The notes under the pieces are model-generated. The model saw only the letters and a program-made list of their open reading frames with translations. It did no database searches and was not told where the DNA came from. A stretch of 12,541 nucleotides of DNA from the NCBI GenBank assembly GCA_030539475.1, contig JAUNRY010000041.1, positions 1 to 12,541 on the forward strand, written 5' to 3'. Source of the DNA: Bacteroidia bacterium (lineage in GTDB: Bacteria; Bacteroidota; Bacteroidia; Bacteroidales; Dysgonomonadaceae). Each line of letters starts with the position of its first letter. Position 1 is the first letter of the stretch. Below, one piece after another: positions 1 through 7,157 of this stretch. The translations under genes were made by a program, and so were the position numbers.

Positions 1-1
1 C

Positions 2-1042
2 AAAGGGAAGTCTGACAATGAATCGGTTATTGAAGTCGGTTTCGGGGAAAAAAGATCGGAAATTTCTGTTCCTGCCGGAAATTTTGAAATACCGGTAGGC
101 ACTTTTCAACTGCAAAATGTGGGTTATGCTTCCATAAAGCTCCAAGGCAAAAGCAAAACCGGAAACGAGTTTGCCCGTATTGAGTCGTTCATTATTCAAA
201 CCGACGAAAAACCAACCTATGTACACAACTTTTCCGATTACTGGGGCAGGAGAGGCCCTTCGGTACATTTTCGCTACACCATGCCGGAAGAAACTGTTGA
301 GTGGTTCTACAACGAAATTACCGTGCCCAAAGGAAACGACGTTATCGGAAGTTACTACATGGCCAATGGTTTCGGCGAAGGATATTTCGGCATTCAATGC
401 AACTCCGAAACCGAGCGGCGCGTGCTGTTTTCGGTTTGGAGCCCTTTCGATACACAAGACCCGAAACTTATTCCCGATAGCCTGAAGATTAAATTGCTGC
501 GCCGCGGAGAAGGCGTGCATATCGGCGAGTTCGGCAACGAAGGTTCCGGCGGGCAGAGTTTCCTGCGCTACAACTGGAAAACCGGCAAAACCTACAAATT
601 CCTCACGCAAGTGAAACCCGACGGCAAAGGAAACACCGTTTACACCTCGTATTTCTTTGCTGCCGATGAAAACCGCTGGCGGTTAATCGCTTCATTTTTG
701 CGTCCGCAAACCGATGTACACTACACGCGGGCACACTCTTTTCTCGAAAATTTTATTCCGCAACAAGGTTACCTCACCCGCAAGGTGATGTTCGGGAACC
801 AATGGTTCAGAACCGTCGACGGAAAGTGGATGGAGTCGGAAGAAGCCGTTTTCACCTACGATGAAACCGCCAGAAAACAGGCACGGCTGGATTATCGCGG
901 CGGATACGACAAACGAAGCAACGCATTTTTCCTTCAAAACTGCGGTTTTTTCAACGAGTCCACGGCTCTCAATTCCAACTTCACCCGGAAAAAAGAAAAC
1001 AAGCCTCCGCAAATCGATTTTGAACAACTCGAAAAGTTGTAG
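2..1042 (+). CDS. DUF3472 (with DUF5077-like N-terminus) secreted protein, 5' end cut by window
   Basis: The reading frame is open from base 2 to the TAG at 1040-1042, giving 346 residues without the true start. A GTG at 119 could be read as a start, but the same frame codes sensible protein upstream of it, so the gene is a partial that enters from the left. The visible part contains the aromatic-rich 'VHNFSDYWGRRGPSVHF' stretch, 'NGFGEGYFGIQ' and 'FSVWSPFDTQDP'. I recognise these from the DUF3472 family, which in Bacteroidota usually follows a DUF5077 domain in exported proteins, often near polysaccharide-use genes. The substrate is unknown, and a carbohydrate-binding role is only an inference. 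No signal peptide can be seen because the N-terminus is missing. The family call rests on memory of motifs, not on a search. Confidence 0.8.
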   Translation, partial: KGKSDNESVIEVGFGEKRSEISVPAGNFEIPVGTFQLQNVGYASIKLQGKSKTGNEFARIESFIIQTDEKPTYVHNFSDYWGRRGPSVHFRYTMPEETVEWFYNEITVPKGNDVIGSYYMANGFGEGYFGIQCNSETERRVLFSVWSPFDTQDPKLIPDSLKIKLLRRGEGVHIGEFGNEGSGGQSFLRYNWKTGKTYKFLTQVKPDGKGNTVYTSYFFAADENRWRLIASFLRPQTDVHYTRAHSFLENFIPQQGYLTRKVMFGNQWFRTVDGKWMESEEAVFTYDETARKQARLDYRGGYDKRSNAFFLQNCGFFNESTALNSNFTRKKENKPPQIDFEQLEKL

Positions 1043-1068
1043 AATACAGCTTTTTTACTGCAACTTTT
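1032..1068 (+). terminator. Possible terminator hairpin overlapping the DUF3472 stop codon
   Basis: The left arm 1032-1042 pairs with the right arm 1058-1068 (11 pairs, one G-U) around a 15-nt loop. The U run (4 T) is the end of the right arm itself and the downstream DNA is not T-rich, so termination may be weak. The left arm includes the stop codon of the DUF3472 gene. Confidence 0.4.
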
Positions 1069-1142
1069 GTCTGCTGATGTGACAGAATTAACAATTTAAT
1101 TTATTTTCACATCCCGATGAGTTATTATTATTTTCTTATTTC

Positions 1143-1150
1143 TATCTTTG
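1143..1150 (+). promoter_or_regulatory. Candidate Bacteroidota -7 promoter element for the SPOR lipoprotein
   Basis: TATCTTTG matches the Bacteroidota -7 consensus TAnnTTTG. It lies about 42 bp before the chosen ATG at 1192, which would give a leader of roughly 35 nt. No clear -33 TTTG lies at the right distance, so the call is moderate. Confidence 0.45.
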
Positions 1151-1191
1151 CTATCAGTTTAGAATATTCAAACAATAAAATAAGAACACAC

Positions 1192-1704
1192 ATGAAAAGA
1201 TCAATGTATTTGATGATGGCGTTTTCAGCCATGTTGGTTTTAGCAATCTCTTGTAAACCAAAACAAAGCGCTTATAAACAAGTATACGAAGCTGCCAAAG
1301 AAAGAGAAATGCAGCAAACGGCTTCGCAACCCACTGTGGTAAAAGACGCTGCACCGCTGCCTCCGGTAGAAGTATCGGTGCGAAAAGAAAAAGTGGAGCC
1401 GGTTCTCGCTTCCGATGCGGCCAACCTCAGAAACTTCAGCGTGGTTATTGCCTCGTTGAGTGTTAAACTGAACGCCGAATCGCTGAAAACCAGAATGCAA
1501 AACGAAGGCTATCCCGTAATTCTGGCCGAGAACGAGCAAGGAATGTACCGCGTTATCGTGGCCAGCTACGACGATAAAGCTTCGGCTGCGGCAAAACGCG
1601 ACGAAATTTATCAAAAATATTCCGCCCTGGGAAATACCGATTACCTACGAAGGACTTACGGCGTGCCTTTCAACGATCTCTGGATTTTGGAAAGACAATA
1701 TTAA
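1192..1704 (+). CDS. SPOR-domain lipoprotein
   Basis: The protein is 170 residues long. I chose the ATG at 1192 because it opens a lipoprotein signal: MKR, a hydrophobic stretch, then LAISC with the candidate lipidated Cys21. The in-frame ATG at 1117 would add 25 residues before this signal and precedes the candidate promoter at 1143. After a charged and proline-rich linker (about residues 22-78) comes a SPOR-like domain (about 80-168), with 'NFSVVIASLS', 'MYRVIVASYDDKASAAAKRDEI' and a final aromatic 'LWILERQY'. SPOR domains bind denuded glycan strands of peptidoglycan. The protein is therefore probably anchored in the envelope and may act at division septa or in cell-wall maintenance. It is followed by a terminator, so it is probably monocistronic. 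Similar small SPOR lipoproteins are common in Bacteroidales; the precise role is unknown. Confidence 0.85.
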   Translation: MKRSMYLMMAFSAMLVLAISCKPKQSAYKQVYEAAKEREMQQTASQPTVVKDAAPLPPVEVSVRKEKVEPVLASDAANLRNFSVVIASLSVKLNAESLKTRMQNEGYPVILAENEQGMYRVIVASYDDKASAAAKRDEIYQKYSALGNTDYLRRTYGVPFNDLWILERQY

Positions 1705-1716
1705 CCCCACGGAAGA

Positions 1717-1741
1717 CGGATGTCGGAAAACCCGGTGTCCG
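1717..1741 (+). other. Hairpin with a G-U rich stem after the SPOR gene
   Basis: Arms 1717-1726 and 1732-1741 form 10 pairs around the loop AAAAC, with three consecutive G-U pairs in the middle. The pairing works only in plus-strand RNA, because on the other strand the G-U pairs become A-C mismatches. No T run follows, so it is not itself an intrinsic terminator. It may stabilise the mRNA 3' end ahead of the terminator at 1763. Confidence 0.35.
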
Positions 1742-1762
1742 CCGCTGCGCAATGAACTTATT

Positions 1763-1799
1763 AAGAAGCTGTCTCGTTACATAATAGAGGCAGCTTTTT
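1763..1799 (+). terminator. Intrinsic terminator of the SPOR gene, abutting the next gene
   Basis: Arms 1766-1775 and 1787-1796 pair over 10 bp with one G-U, and the pairing can extend to 13 bp through flanking A/T. An 11-nt loop separates them and five T (1795-1799) end the element. Only 10 bp separate it from the ATG of the phosphodiesterase gene, which leaves almost no room for a separate promoter after it. Confidence 0.7.
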
Positions 1800-1809
1800 C
1801 GTATAACGA

Positions 1810-2571
1810 ATGATGAAAGTAAGATTTTTAGGCACCGGAACATCTACGGGAGTTCCCGAAATCGGTTGCAAATGCAACGTTTGCACCTCGCCGGATAAAA
1901 AAGACAACCGGCTGCGATGCTCCGTTCTGGTGGAGACAGACGATACACGCATAATCATTGACTGCACCCCCGATTTTAGGCAGCAAATGTTGGATTTGCC
2001 TTTCAAAAAAATCGACGGATTGCTCATCACGCACGAGCATTACGACCACGTGGGCGGATTAGACGATTTGAGGCCTTTCTGCCGGTTCGGAACAATAGAC
2101 GTGTATGCCGAGGCAAATGTGCAGCAAGCATTTATTCGGAGAATGCCGTACTGTTTTGGAAAAAAACGCTATGCCGGCGTACCCGATATAAGGATACGCC
2201 CGATTGACGCCCTCCGGCCTTTTCACCTAAAAAACGTGGAGATTATTCCCGTGCGGGTAATGCACTACAAACTTCCCATTTTGGGTTTCAGGATAAAAAA
2301 TTTCGCGTATCTTACCGATGTGAAATATTTGCCCGAAGAAGAGTTAATGAAATTAACCGGACTCGATGTGTTGGTAATAAGTGCGTTGCGTAATGAAACG
2401 CACATCTCGCACCAAACATTGGCCGATGCCGTTAAACTGTCGGAAAAAATTAATGCGAAGCAAACCTATTTCACGCACATGAGCCACCAGATTGGATTGC
2501 ATGAAACTGTCAACAGCCAATTGCCCTTAGGGTGCTCGCTGGCTTACGACGGATTGGAAATTATGATGTAA
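1810..2571 (+). CDS. PhnP-like metallo-beta-lactamase-fold hydrolase (probable cyclic phosphodiesterase)
   Basis: This is a 253-residue cytoplasmic protein with no signal peptide. It carries the MBL metal motif HxHxDH as 'THEHYDHVGG' (His75, His77, Asp79, His80). Further likely ligands are His152, Asp170 ('YLTDVKYL') and His223 ('YFTHMSHQ'). An N-terminal 'GCKCNVCTS' (Cys20, Cys22, Cys25) matches the extra zinc-binding cysteine cluster of PhnP-type enzymes. PhnP cleaves 5-phosphoribosyl 1,2-cyclic phosphate in the C-P lyase pathway. No phn genes are visible here, and in Bacteroidales such proteins are usually annotated only as MBL-fold hydrolases, so the physiological substrate may differ (another cyclic phosphate or nucleotide). 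Two ATGs stand in tandem at 1810 and 1813; either could be the start. The gene begins 10 bp after a terminator and no -7 motif was found for it, so its expression may depend on readthrough or an overlapping promoter. Confidence 0.88.
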   Translation: MMKVRFLGTGTSTGVPEIGCKCNVCTSPDKKDNRLRCSVLVETDDTRIIIDCTPDFRQQMLDLPFKKIDGLLITHEHYDHVGGLDDLRPFCRFGTIDVYAEANVQQAFIRRMPYCFGKKRYAGVPDIRIRPIDALRPFHLKNVEIIPVRVMHYKLPILGFRIKNFAYLTDVKYLPEEELMKLTGLDVLVISALRNETHISHQTLADAVKLSEKINAKQTYFTHMSHQIGLHETVNSQLPLGCSLAYDGLEIMM

Positions 2572-2671
2572 AATACACAATTTTGTTTTTTTAACTATGT
2601 TTGATGCAGCGTTTTTACACATTTTCCATCTATATAATAAATGAACAGTAAATAAAGCATTTAATTTTTTG

Positions 2672-2679
2672 TATATTTG
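2672..2679 (+). promoter_or_regulatory. Bacteroidota -7 promoter element for the Trp/Tyr/His-Ser/Arg protein gene
   Basis: TATATTTG fits TAnnTTTG exactly, inside an A/T-rich intergenic stretch. Transcription would start near 2685, giving a leader of about 105 nt to the ATG at 2793. The position also argues against the in-frame GTG at 2679 as a start, since that codon overlaps the promoter. The -33 element is not evident. Confidence 0.6.
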
Positions 2680-2792
2680 TGCAGTATATTATGAAAATAA
2701 TAGCTGAGGGAGTTAAACCAAACATGCGAATTGCAGTCAGAAATAACGAATTGAATTATTTAAAACAACAATTAAAAATAGAGGGAAAAACT

Positions 2793-4127
2793 ATGAAAAC
2801 TAAAAACTTAATTATTTCAGTTTTGCTGGCCTTGACGCCCATTCTGGGTTTTGCCCAAGAGTGGGACGACATTTATGCCGATCCTTCTCAAAATACTGCA
2901 CCCGTAAGGGTTCAGAAACAAGAACCGCAAAAGAAAAAAATTGTGGTTGTTGAAGGGAAAGCATCCAATATGGAAGTTCAGGCTAACGGACGAAACATTG
3001 ATGAATATAACCGTCGCGGACAAAACGATTTGGCTGAAAACGATACTGTTTATACAGAAGATTCGGTTTATGATCAATACGAATATACCGACCGTATAAT
3101 CAGGTATCACGATCCGGAATCGAGCGTAAAAATTACCGGAGCCGATGAGGTTACCGTATATGTTGGCGACGATATTTATTCCGATTACTACGAAAACCGT
3201 GGTTGGGGTTCCAACTTCTACTACGGAATGGGAATGGGCTGGAACAGCTATTATCCTTGGTATGATCCCTGGTACGACCCCTGGCATTACGGTTACGGAT
3301 GGGGTTATAGCCGCTGGCACAGCCCCTGGTACTACAGCCATTGGCACAGCCCTTGGTATTACGGCGGCTGGCACAGCCCCTGGTATTATAGCAGCTGGTA
3401 CTCACCCTGGTATTACGGTGGTTATTACTCGCCTTGGCATTACGGTTACGGTGGATGGTACGGCGGCGGATATTACAGCGGATTCTACGATGGATATTAC
3501 TCCGGTTTAACCAACAACCGCTCCGGCCGCAGCACAGGCGTTTACAGAACAAGTTCGGCTAATTCGGCCGGAAGGTCTTCTGTAGCCGGTATAGGCAGGG
3601 CATCGAGAGCATCAACCCGCTCATCGGCTTTAGGAAGCTCAAGCAGAGTGGCGTCGGGCAGAAGTTCATCGATTTCCGGAAGAAGTTCCGAGGCATCCTC
3701 CAGAACACGGATTATCGATAACTCGGGCAGGGTTTACGATTCAAGATCGGGACAAGTTATCAACAGAAGCTCGTCGGCAACCCGTTCATCATCTGCACGA
3801 ACAATCGATTCTAATTCAAGAATCTACAACAGCAGAAGTTCTTCGGCCACTTCACCCGCAAGAAGCAGCGGCAATACGTATCAAAGAAGCTCTTCGAGCA
3901 GAAGCAATACATACTCAGCTCCTACCAGAAGTTCGAGTTCTACCAGAAGCCGCAGCACGTATTCAACTCCTTCCAGAAGTTCGAGCAGCTCTTCCAGAAG
4001 CAGCACCTATTCGGCTCCTTCCAGAAGCAGTTCTTCATCCATGGGCTCCTCATCGAGCAGAAGTTCATCTTCCGGATCCTTTGGTGGCGGAAGCAGCGGG
4101 CGCAGCAGCGGAGGCGGACGTCGTTAA
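2793..4127 (+). CDS. Exported low-complexity protein with Trp/Tyr/His-Pro repeats and a Ser/Arg-rich tail
   Basis: The protein has 444 residues from the ATG at 2793. That start is preceded by a purine-rich GAGGGAAAAA and opens a clear signal peptide, with cleavage likely after Ala21 ('LGFA|QEW'). Residues 22-130 are acidic, with 'NDTVYTEDSVYDQYEY' and the beta-like 'VKITGADEVTVYVGDD'. About residues 131-233 are extremely rich in Trp, Tyr, His, Gly and Pro. Within them, residues 175-219 are five 9-residue units based on WHSPWYYxx (27-bp DNA units, 3315-3449). From about residue 236 to the end it is Ser/Arg/Gly-rich with many RSSS runs, ending GGGSSGRSSGGGRR, and should be disordered and very basic. 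I do not recognise a named family, though proteins of this general style occur in Bacteroidales. It is probably periplasmic or surface-located; wall binding, metal binding through His/Trp or adhesion are all guesses. It is transcribed alone, from the promoter at 2672 to the terminator at 4144. Confidence 0.8.
   Translation: MKTKNLIISVLLALTPILGFAQEWDDIYADPSQNTAPVRVQKQEPQKKKIVVVEGKASNMEVQANGRNIDEYNRRGQNDLAENDTVYTEDSVYDQYEYTDRIIRYHDPESSVKITGADEVTVYVGDDIYSDYYENRGWGSNFYYGMGMGWNSYYPWYDPWYDPWHYGYGWGYSRWHSPWYYSHWHSPWYYGGWHSPWYYSSWYSPWYYGGYYSPWHYGYGGWYGGGYYSGFYDGYYSGLTNNRSGRSTGVYRTSSANSAGRSSVAGIGRASRASTRSSALGSSSRVASGRSSSISGRSSEASSRTRIIDNSGRVYDSRSGQVINRSSSATRSSSARTIDSNSRIYNSRSSSATSPARSSGNTYQRSSSSRSNTYSAPTRSSSSTRSRSTYSTPSRSSSSSSRSSTYSAPSRSSSSSMGSSSSRSSSSGSFGGGSSGRSSGGGRR
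3315..3449 (+). repeat. Five tandem 27-bp coding units (WHSPWYYxx)
   Basis: Units begin at codons 175, 184, 193, 202 and 211 of the host gene: WHSPWYYSH, WHSPWYYGG, WHSPWYYSS, WYSPWYYGG and YYSPWHYGY. The DNA copies share a TGGCACAGCCCCTGGTA-like core but differ at synonymous sites. They arose by in-frame duplication and have since diverged. Copy number could vary between strains without breaking the frame. Confidence 0.85.
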
Positions 4128-4143
4128 ACAATGAAAATAATTT

Positions 4144-4197
4144 ATGACTGCTTCGTGAAAAACTCAAGCGAGATTTTGTATGAAGCAGTCATTTTTT
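4144..4197 (+). terminator. Intrinsic terminator after the Ser/Arg-rich protein gene
   Basis: Perfect 11-bp arms, ATGACTGCTTC (4144-4154) and GAAGCAGTCAT (4182-4192), are followed by a T run to 4197. The 27-nt interior contains a second, imperfect pairing (AAAACTC with GAGATTTT). The right arm contains an ATG (4180-4182) in frame with the porin gene. That ATG is an unlikely start because it sits inside the stem. Confidence 0.8.
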
Positions 4198-4227
4198 ATC
4201 CGGAAAACAAATAAAAACTATATTAAA

Positions 4228-5826
4228 ATGAAAAAAATCGCATATTTTATTTTCACATTAATGTTCTTTGCAAACTATTCCTATTCACAGGGAGAAGTAG
4301 AGGCTTTGAACTATTCCCGCAACGAACTTTACGGAACCGCACGCTCTATGGCAATGGGTAACGCTTTCGGTGCGCTGGGCGGCGATATTACCGGCGTCTT
4401 CATCAATCCCGCCGGAATTGGGGTTTACAGAAGTTCGGAAGTAGTGGGCACATTGGGATTCATGCAAAACAACGCCAACGTGGGCGATATCAACAAAAAT
4501 ATATCCGATTTGAGTTTGCACAACCTGGGTTTCGTGGGATATTTTCCGTTGAGAAACGATGTAATGCCGATGATTAATTTCGGATTTTCGTTCAACAGGC
4601 AGAAGACAATGAAAAACGAAATAAACGGAGTTGGAGACGGAGCAAGCAGTATGGTTGATTATATCGTTGACAGAAGCTACGGTATTAATCCGGTTAACCT
4701 GGAAATGGGCGAAAACAAGCCCGACCCGTTTCTTGGTCCCGACTGGTTATCGGTTTTGGCATTTAACTCGTGGTTAATTAATGAACATCAGGCCGCCAAC
4801 GGAGATTATTATTATACGCCTTTAAATACAGGAAGCGGGGCGCCCCGGCAGGAAATAATTTTGTCTCAACGGGGATATATCGATAATTACGATTTTACCA
4901 TCGGAACCACGCTCAACAACGTGTTGAATATAGGTTTGGCATTGAATATTTTCGATATCAGCCACTATCTTTTCACCGATTTCCTCGAAGATTTCAACAA
5001 CAGCGGAGGGTATACGCTAAACAATGAAATTACAACCAGCGGAGCCGGTGTGGGCGCCAAACTGGGGGTGATTTACCGACCCGTAAATGCGTTCAGGATT
5101 GGCCTTGCTTATCACACACCTACCTGGTATTCCATGTCGGAAATTTATCAAGCTCGGCTTGATGATGATTTAGGAGCTTTCGTAACGGATCCCGACTATG
5201 AAAAAGGATGGGTTAACTCGGCAAAGTTCAGGAACGATTACAACCTGAAAACTCCCGATAAATGGGTGTTGAGCGCCGCTGCCGTTTTAGGAAGCAACTT
5301 TATCTTAAGCGCCGACTACGAACTTATGAACTACACGAACATGAAACTGAGTGTTCCCTCAAGGCCTAACCTGACAGAGGAACAGAAAGAAATTGATGCT
5401 CATTGGTACGATGAGGATAATAGTTACATAAAGAAAGATTTTAAAGCTGCATCAACGGTTAAAGTAGGCGCTGAATACAGATTCACGCCGCAATTTTCCG
5501 GAAGATTGGGATATGCCTGGATGCAAAATCCGTACGACGCCGATTTCGCGCAAGCAGGCGACGCCGGCATATCCGGTTCAAACACCATTTACAGAATAGA
5601 AGGAGATACCAACTATTTTACCGGAGGTTTGGGTTATCGTTTCAACAGAAACTTTTATGCCGATTTGGCGGTGGTTTATCAAACTCAGGAAGATCAGCTG
5701 TACCCGTTCCCTAATTTATATAATTACAACGGCGATACGCGAGGCGAACTGGTGATTGACGCCTCTCCCTTCGCTTTGAAAAATACATCCGTAAGAGGAT
5801 TATTGACATTGGGTTACAGGTTTTAG
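4228..5826 (+). CDS. OmpP1/FadL-family outer-membrane beta-barrel protein
   Basis: The protein has 532 residues from the ATG at 4228, which opens a signal peptide (MKKIAYFIFTLMFFANYSYS|QG). An in-frame ATG at 4180 lies in the upstream terminator stem and would put 16 polar residues before the signal, so I reject it. The mature start 'NELYGTARSMAMGNAFGALGGDITGVFINPAGIGVYR' type region (about residues 30-70) is the typical N-terminal hatch segment of the OmpP1/FadL/TodX family. The rest alternates in beta-strand fashion and ends in 'LGYRF' with a terminal Phe, as expected for Bam-dependent barrels. FadL relatives move hydrophobic compounds across the outer membrane. Bacteroidales members are often labelled 'hemin receptor' without evidence, and the substrate here is unknown. 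Length is somewhat above E. coli FadL. Only about 30 bp separate the preceding T run from the start, with no evident -7 motif. Confidence 0.88.
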   Translation: MKKIAYFIFTLMFFANYSYSQGEVEALNYSRNELYGTARSMAMGNAFGALGGDITGVFINPAGIGVYRSSEVVGTLGFMQNNANVGDINKNISDLSLHNLGFVGYFPLRNDVMPMINFGFSFNRQKTMKNEINGVGDGASSMVDYIVDRSYGINPVNLEMGENKPDPFLGPDWLSVLAFNSWLINEHQAANGDYYYTPLNTGSGAPRQEIILSQRGYIDNYDFTIGTTLNNVLNIGLALNIFDISHYLFTDFLEDFNNSGGYTLNNEITTSGAGVGAKLGVIYRPVNAFRIGLAYHTPTWYSMSEIYQARLDDDLGAFVTDPDYEKGWVNSAKFRNDYNLKTPDKWVLSAAAVLGSNFILSADYELMNYTNMKLSVPSRPNLTEEQKEIDAHWYDEDNSYIKKDFKAASTVKVGAEYRFTPQFSGRLGYAWMQNPYDADFAQAGDAGISGSNTIYRIEGDTNYFTGGLGYRFNRNFYADLAVVYQTQEDQLYPFPNLYNYNGDTRGELVIDASPFALKNTSVRGLLTLGYRF

Positions 5827-5846
5827 ATAATTCATGATTTTTTAGT

Positions 5847-5887
5847 AAAAAGCCGGGCGGTTTCTTGCAAACTGTCCGGCTTTTTTG
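5847..5887. terminator. Strong bidirectional terminator between convergent genes
   Basis: A 17-bp stem (5847-5863 with 5869-5885, two G-U pairs) has a 5-nt CTTGC loop. It has AAAAA on its left flank and TTTTTT on its right, so it can end transcription from both the porin gene (plus) and the DUF4230 gene (minus). Confidence 0.9.
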
Positions 5888-5937
5888 TTTCCCAACTACC
5901 AACTTGTGGCTCCACAGCCATTCGGGTCGATTCCAAA

Positions 5938-5972
5938 TTCTCAATCCTCAATCCTCAATCGTAAATCGTAAA
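5938..5972. repeat. Heptanucleotide tandem repeat (5 units)
   Basis: Five consecutive 7-bp units occur: TTCTCAA, TCCTCAA twice, then TCGTAAA twice. The block lies 6 bp beyond the stop codon of the minus-strand DUF4230 gene. It is short, non-coding and A/T-rich, and its copy number may slip between strains. Confidence 0.7.
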
Positions 5973-5978
5973 TCTACA

Positions 5979-6764
5979 TCAATCTTCCCTATGGGTGTCC
6001 ACTTCCGATAAAGTGATGTTTTCAGATTCAGGTATCTCTTCTTTTACTGTGGTTTCGGGCAAAACGTAATAGTCATCAATCTTTTCCACGCCTTCCAGCT
6101 GCCATTTATTCACGTTTATCATTTCGGTCAGCAGGGTTTTCATCTGCATGGAGGCTATTTTCATCAATCCGCTGTTTAACGCGGCTTTTTTCACCTGTTC
6201 TTTCGCCAGGTCCTGAATAAGCTGAATGTCTTTCCGGCTGATAAAATTGAACAAATCGTCCTCGAAATAATAGTAATCGAAATCGGGGTCGAGCGAAAGG
6301 ATTTCGGGTTTAGGAAAGGCTGTGAGTGTTATTTTTTTGTTTTCGCTGTCAACTTCCCATTTGCATTTTTCAATGTCGTAGCCAATGAGCACTTTCGCCT
6401 TCACAATAACCAGCGCTTTTTTGGTGGAGGGGATGAATTTCAGCAGTTTTTTCGTGTTTTCGTAGTTGTAAATTTCGTTCATCTGTCCTTCGGCCACCAC
6501 AATTTTAAACACCCGGCGGATACTTTCCACAACGGTATGGGAAGAGGTGGTGGTTGTGGAGTTGGAACCGCCTGATTTATTGAGAAGCCTGGAAACTGTA
6601 AAAACGATAACGGCGCCGACAATCGATCCGAAAATTAAAAGCCCCAGCATATTGTTTCCGCCGCCCACGAACGTAGGCCGGAAAAAGATGGAGTAGATGA
6701 ATCCGATGAGTATCAGCAACAGCAGCGCGGCCGCTATCCAAATGGCAATTTTAAATTTTCTCAT
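5979..6764 (-). CDS. DUF4230-domain membrane protein
   Basis: The protein has 261 residues. Two hydrophobic helices sit at the N-terminus (about 5-27 and 38-59), separated by a short loop with 'RPTFVGGGNN'. A Ser/Thr-rich linker (64-76) leads into a soluble alpha/beta domain (about 77-235). The soluble part shows 'VVAEGQMNEIYNYE', 'KALVIVKAKVLIGYDIEKC' and 'FPKPEILSLDPDFDYYYFEDDLFN', which I recognise as DUF4230. That family is widespread in Bacteroidota and Firmicutes and has no established function. The pattern of short beta-strands followed by a long amphipathic helix (about 178-220) suggests a membrane-anchored scaffold-like fold, but this is inference. The gene stands alone, converging on the porin gene. 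A possible distant promoter lies at 6945-6952 on the same strand. Confidence 0.85.
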   Translation of the reverse strand: MRKFKIAIWIAAALLLLILIGFIYSIFFRPTFVGGGNNMLGLLIFGSIVGAVIVFTVSRLLNKSGGSNSTTTTSSHTVVESIRRVFKIVVAEGQMNEIYNYENTKKLLKFIPSTKKALVIVKAKVLIGYDIEKCKWEVDSENKKITLTAFPKPEILSLDPDFDYYYFEDDLFNFISRKDIQLIQDLAKEQVKKAALNSGLMKIASMQMKTLLTEMINVNKWQLEGVEKIDDYYVLPETTVKEEIPESENITLSEVDTHRED

Positions 6765-6944
6765 TAATCTAAGTTTTTTACAGATAATACTTACGTGATA
6801 ACGTTTCGGTGCGCGGAACGATAATTTTTACTGCGTTGGAGATAAGGTGTTGTGTTTGATTGTGTTTTCCGGCCTCCCGTTTATTCTTGCAGCTCCATCG
6901 CGCGAAGCGCCTATCGCCGTAGGCTTATCTTCAGTATGTGCAGG

Positions 6945-6952
6945 CAAAGGTA
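6945..6952 (-). promoter_or_regulatory. Minus-strand -7 element upstream of the DUF4230 gene
   Basis: Read on the minus strand, this is TACCTTTG inside TTCTTACCTTTGCCTGC, an exact TAnnTTTG match. Transcription would begin near 6938 and give an unusually long leader before the ATG at 6764. No clear -33 is seen at the usual distance. Confidence 0.5.
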
Positions 6953-7038
6953 AGAAAAACTTTTCCTTGAGTAAAAAAGAGTTGCCAAATATTCTACTTT
7001 GTACCAAGTTTTACTCAAAAAATGCGATTGGAATTGGT

Positions 7039-7056
7039 TATTTTTGTGTAAATTTG
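7039..7056 (+). promoter_or_regulatory. Two overlapping-range -7 candidates for the Dabb-carB unit
   Basis: TATTTTTG (7039-7046) and TAAATTTG (7049-7056) both fit TAnnTTTG. The second is the better placed, with an ATTG at 7027-7030 that could serve as its -33 element. The leader to the ATG at 7158 would be about 95 nt. Confidence 0.55.
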
Positions 7057-7157
7057 CAAACTAAAACGACGAATGTATAAACACCCCTTCCTTTTCGCAT
7101 CCACAATTCGTTCGTTGATTTTTTCCAAGTCAACAAATCACTCAATTTTTTATCCAC

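Larger units (their letters stand above)
6765..7157. other. 393-bp divergent intergenic region with promoters on both strands
   Basis: No convincing gene is seen. The left part (6765-6944) could be a roughly 175-nt leader of the DUF4230 gene. It contains two small GC-rich hairpins, GCGC-TTC-GCGC (6900-6910) and GCCTA/TAGGC (6909-6924, sharing two bases with the first). The right part holds two -7 motifs facing the Dabb gene. A plus-strand frame 6847-7080 has no family resemblance and runs through both promoter regions, so I do not count it as a gene. Confidence 0.6.

Noticed and set aside
119..121. GTG at 119 as the true start of the DUF3472 gene
   Set aside because: The same frame is open and protein-like from base 2, so the gene extends beyond the window.
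1117..1191. Longer N-terminus for the SPOR lipoprotein (start at 1117)
   Set aside because: It precedes the candidate promoter element and would bury the lipoprotein signal; the ATG at 1192 opens a proper signal peptide.
2679..2792. Longer N-terminus for the Trp/Tyr/His-rich protein (GTG at 2679)
   Set aside because: The codon overlaps the -7 promoter box and would add 38 residues before a clear signal peptide.
3151..3552. 133-residue minus-strand frame opposite the aromatic repeat block
   Set aside because: Its Arg/Asn/Cys-rich repeats are the reverse reading of the WHSPWYY units; the plus-strand frame has a promoter, signal peptide and terminator.
4180..4227. Longer N-terminus for the porin (ATG at 4180)
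   Set aside because: The ATG is inside the terminator stem of the previous gene and the extra residues precede a normal signal peptide.
6847..7080. 77-residue plus-strand frame in the divergent intergenic region
   Set aside because: It runs across promoter motifs of both strands, shows no known family and has intergenic-like composition.
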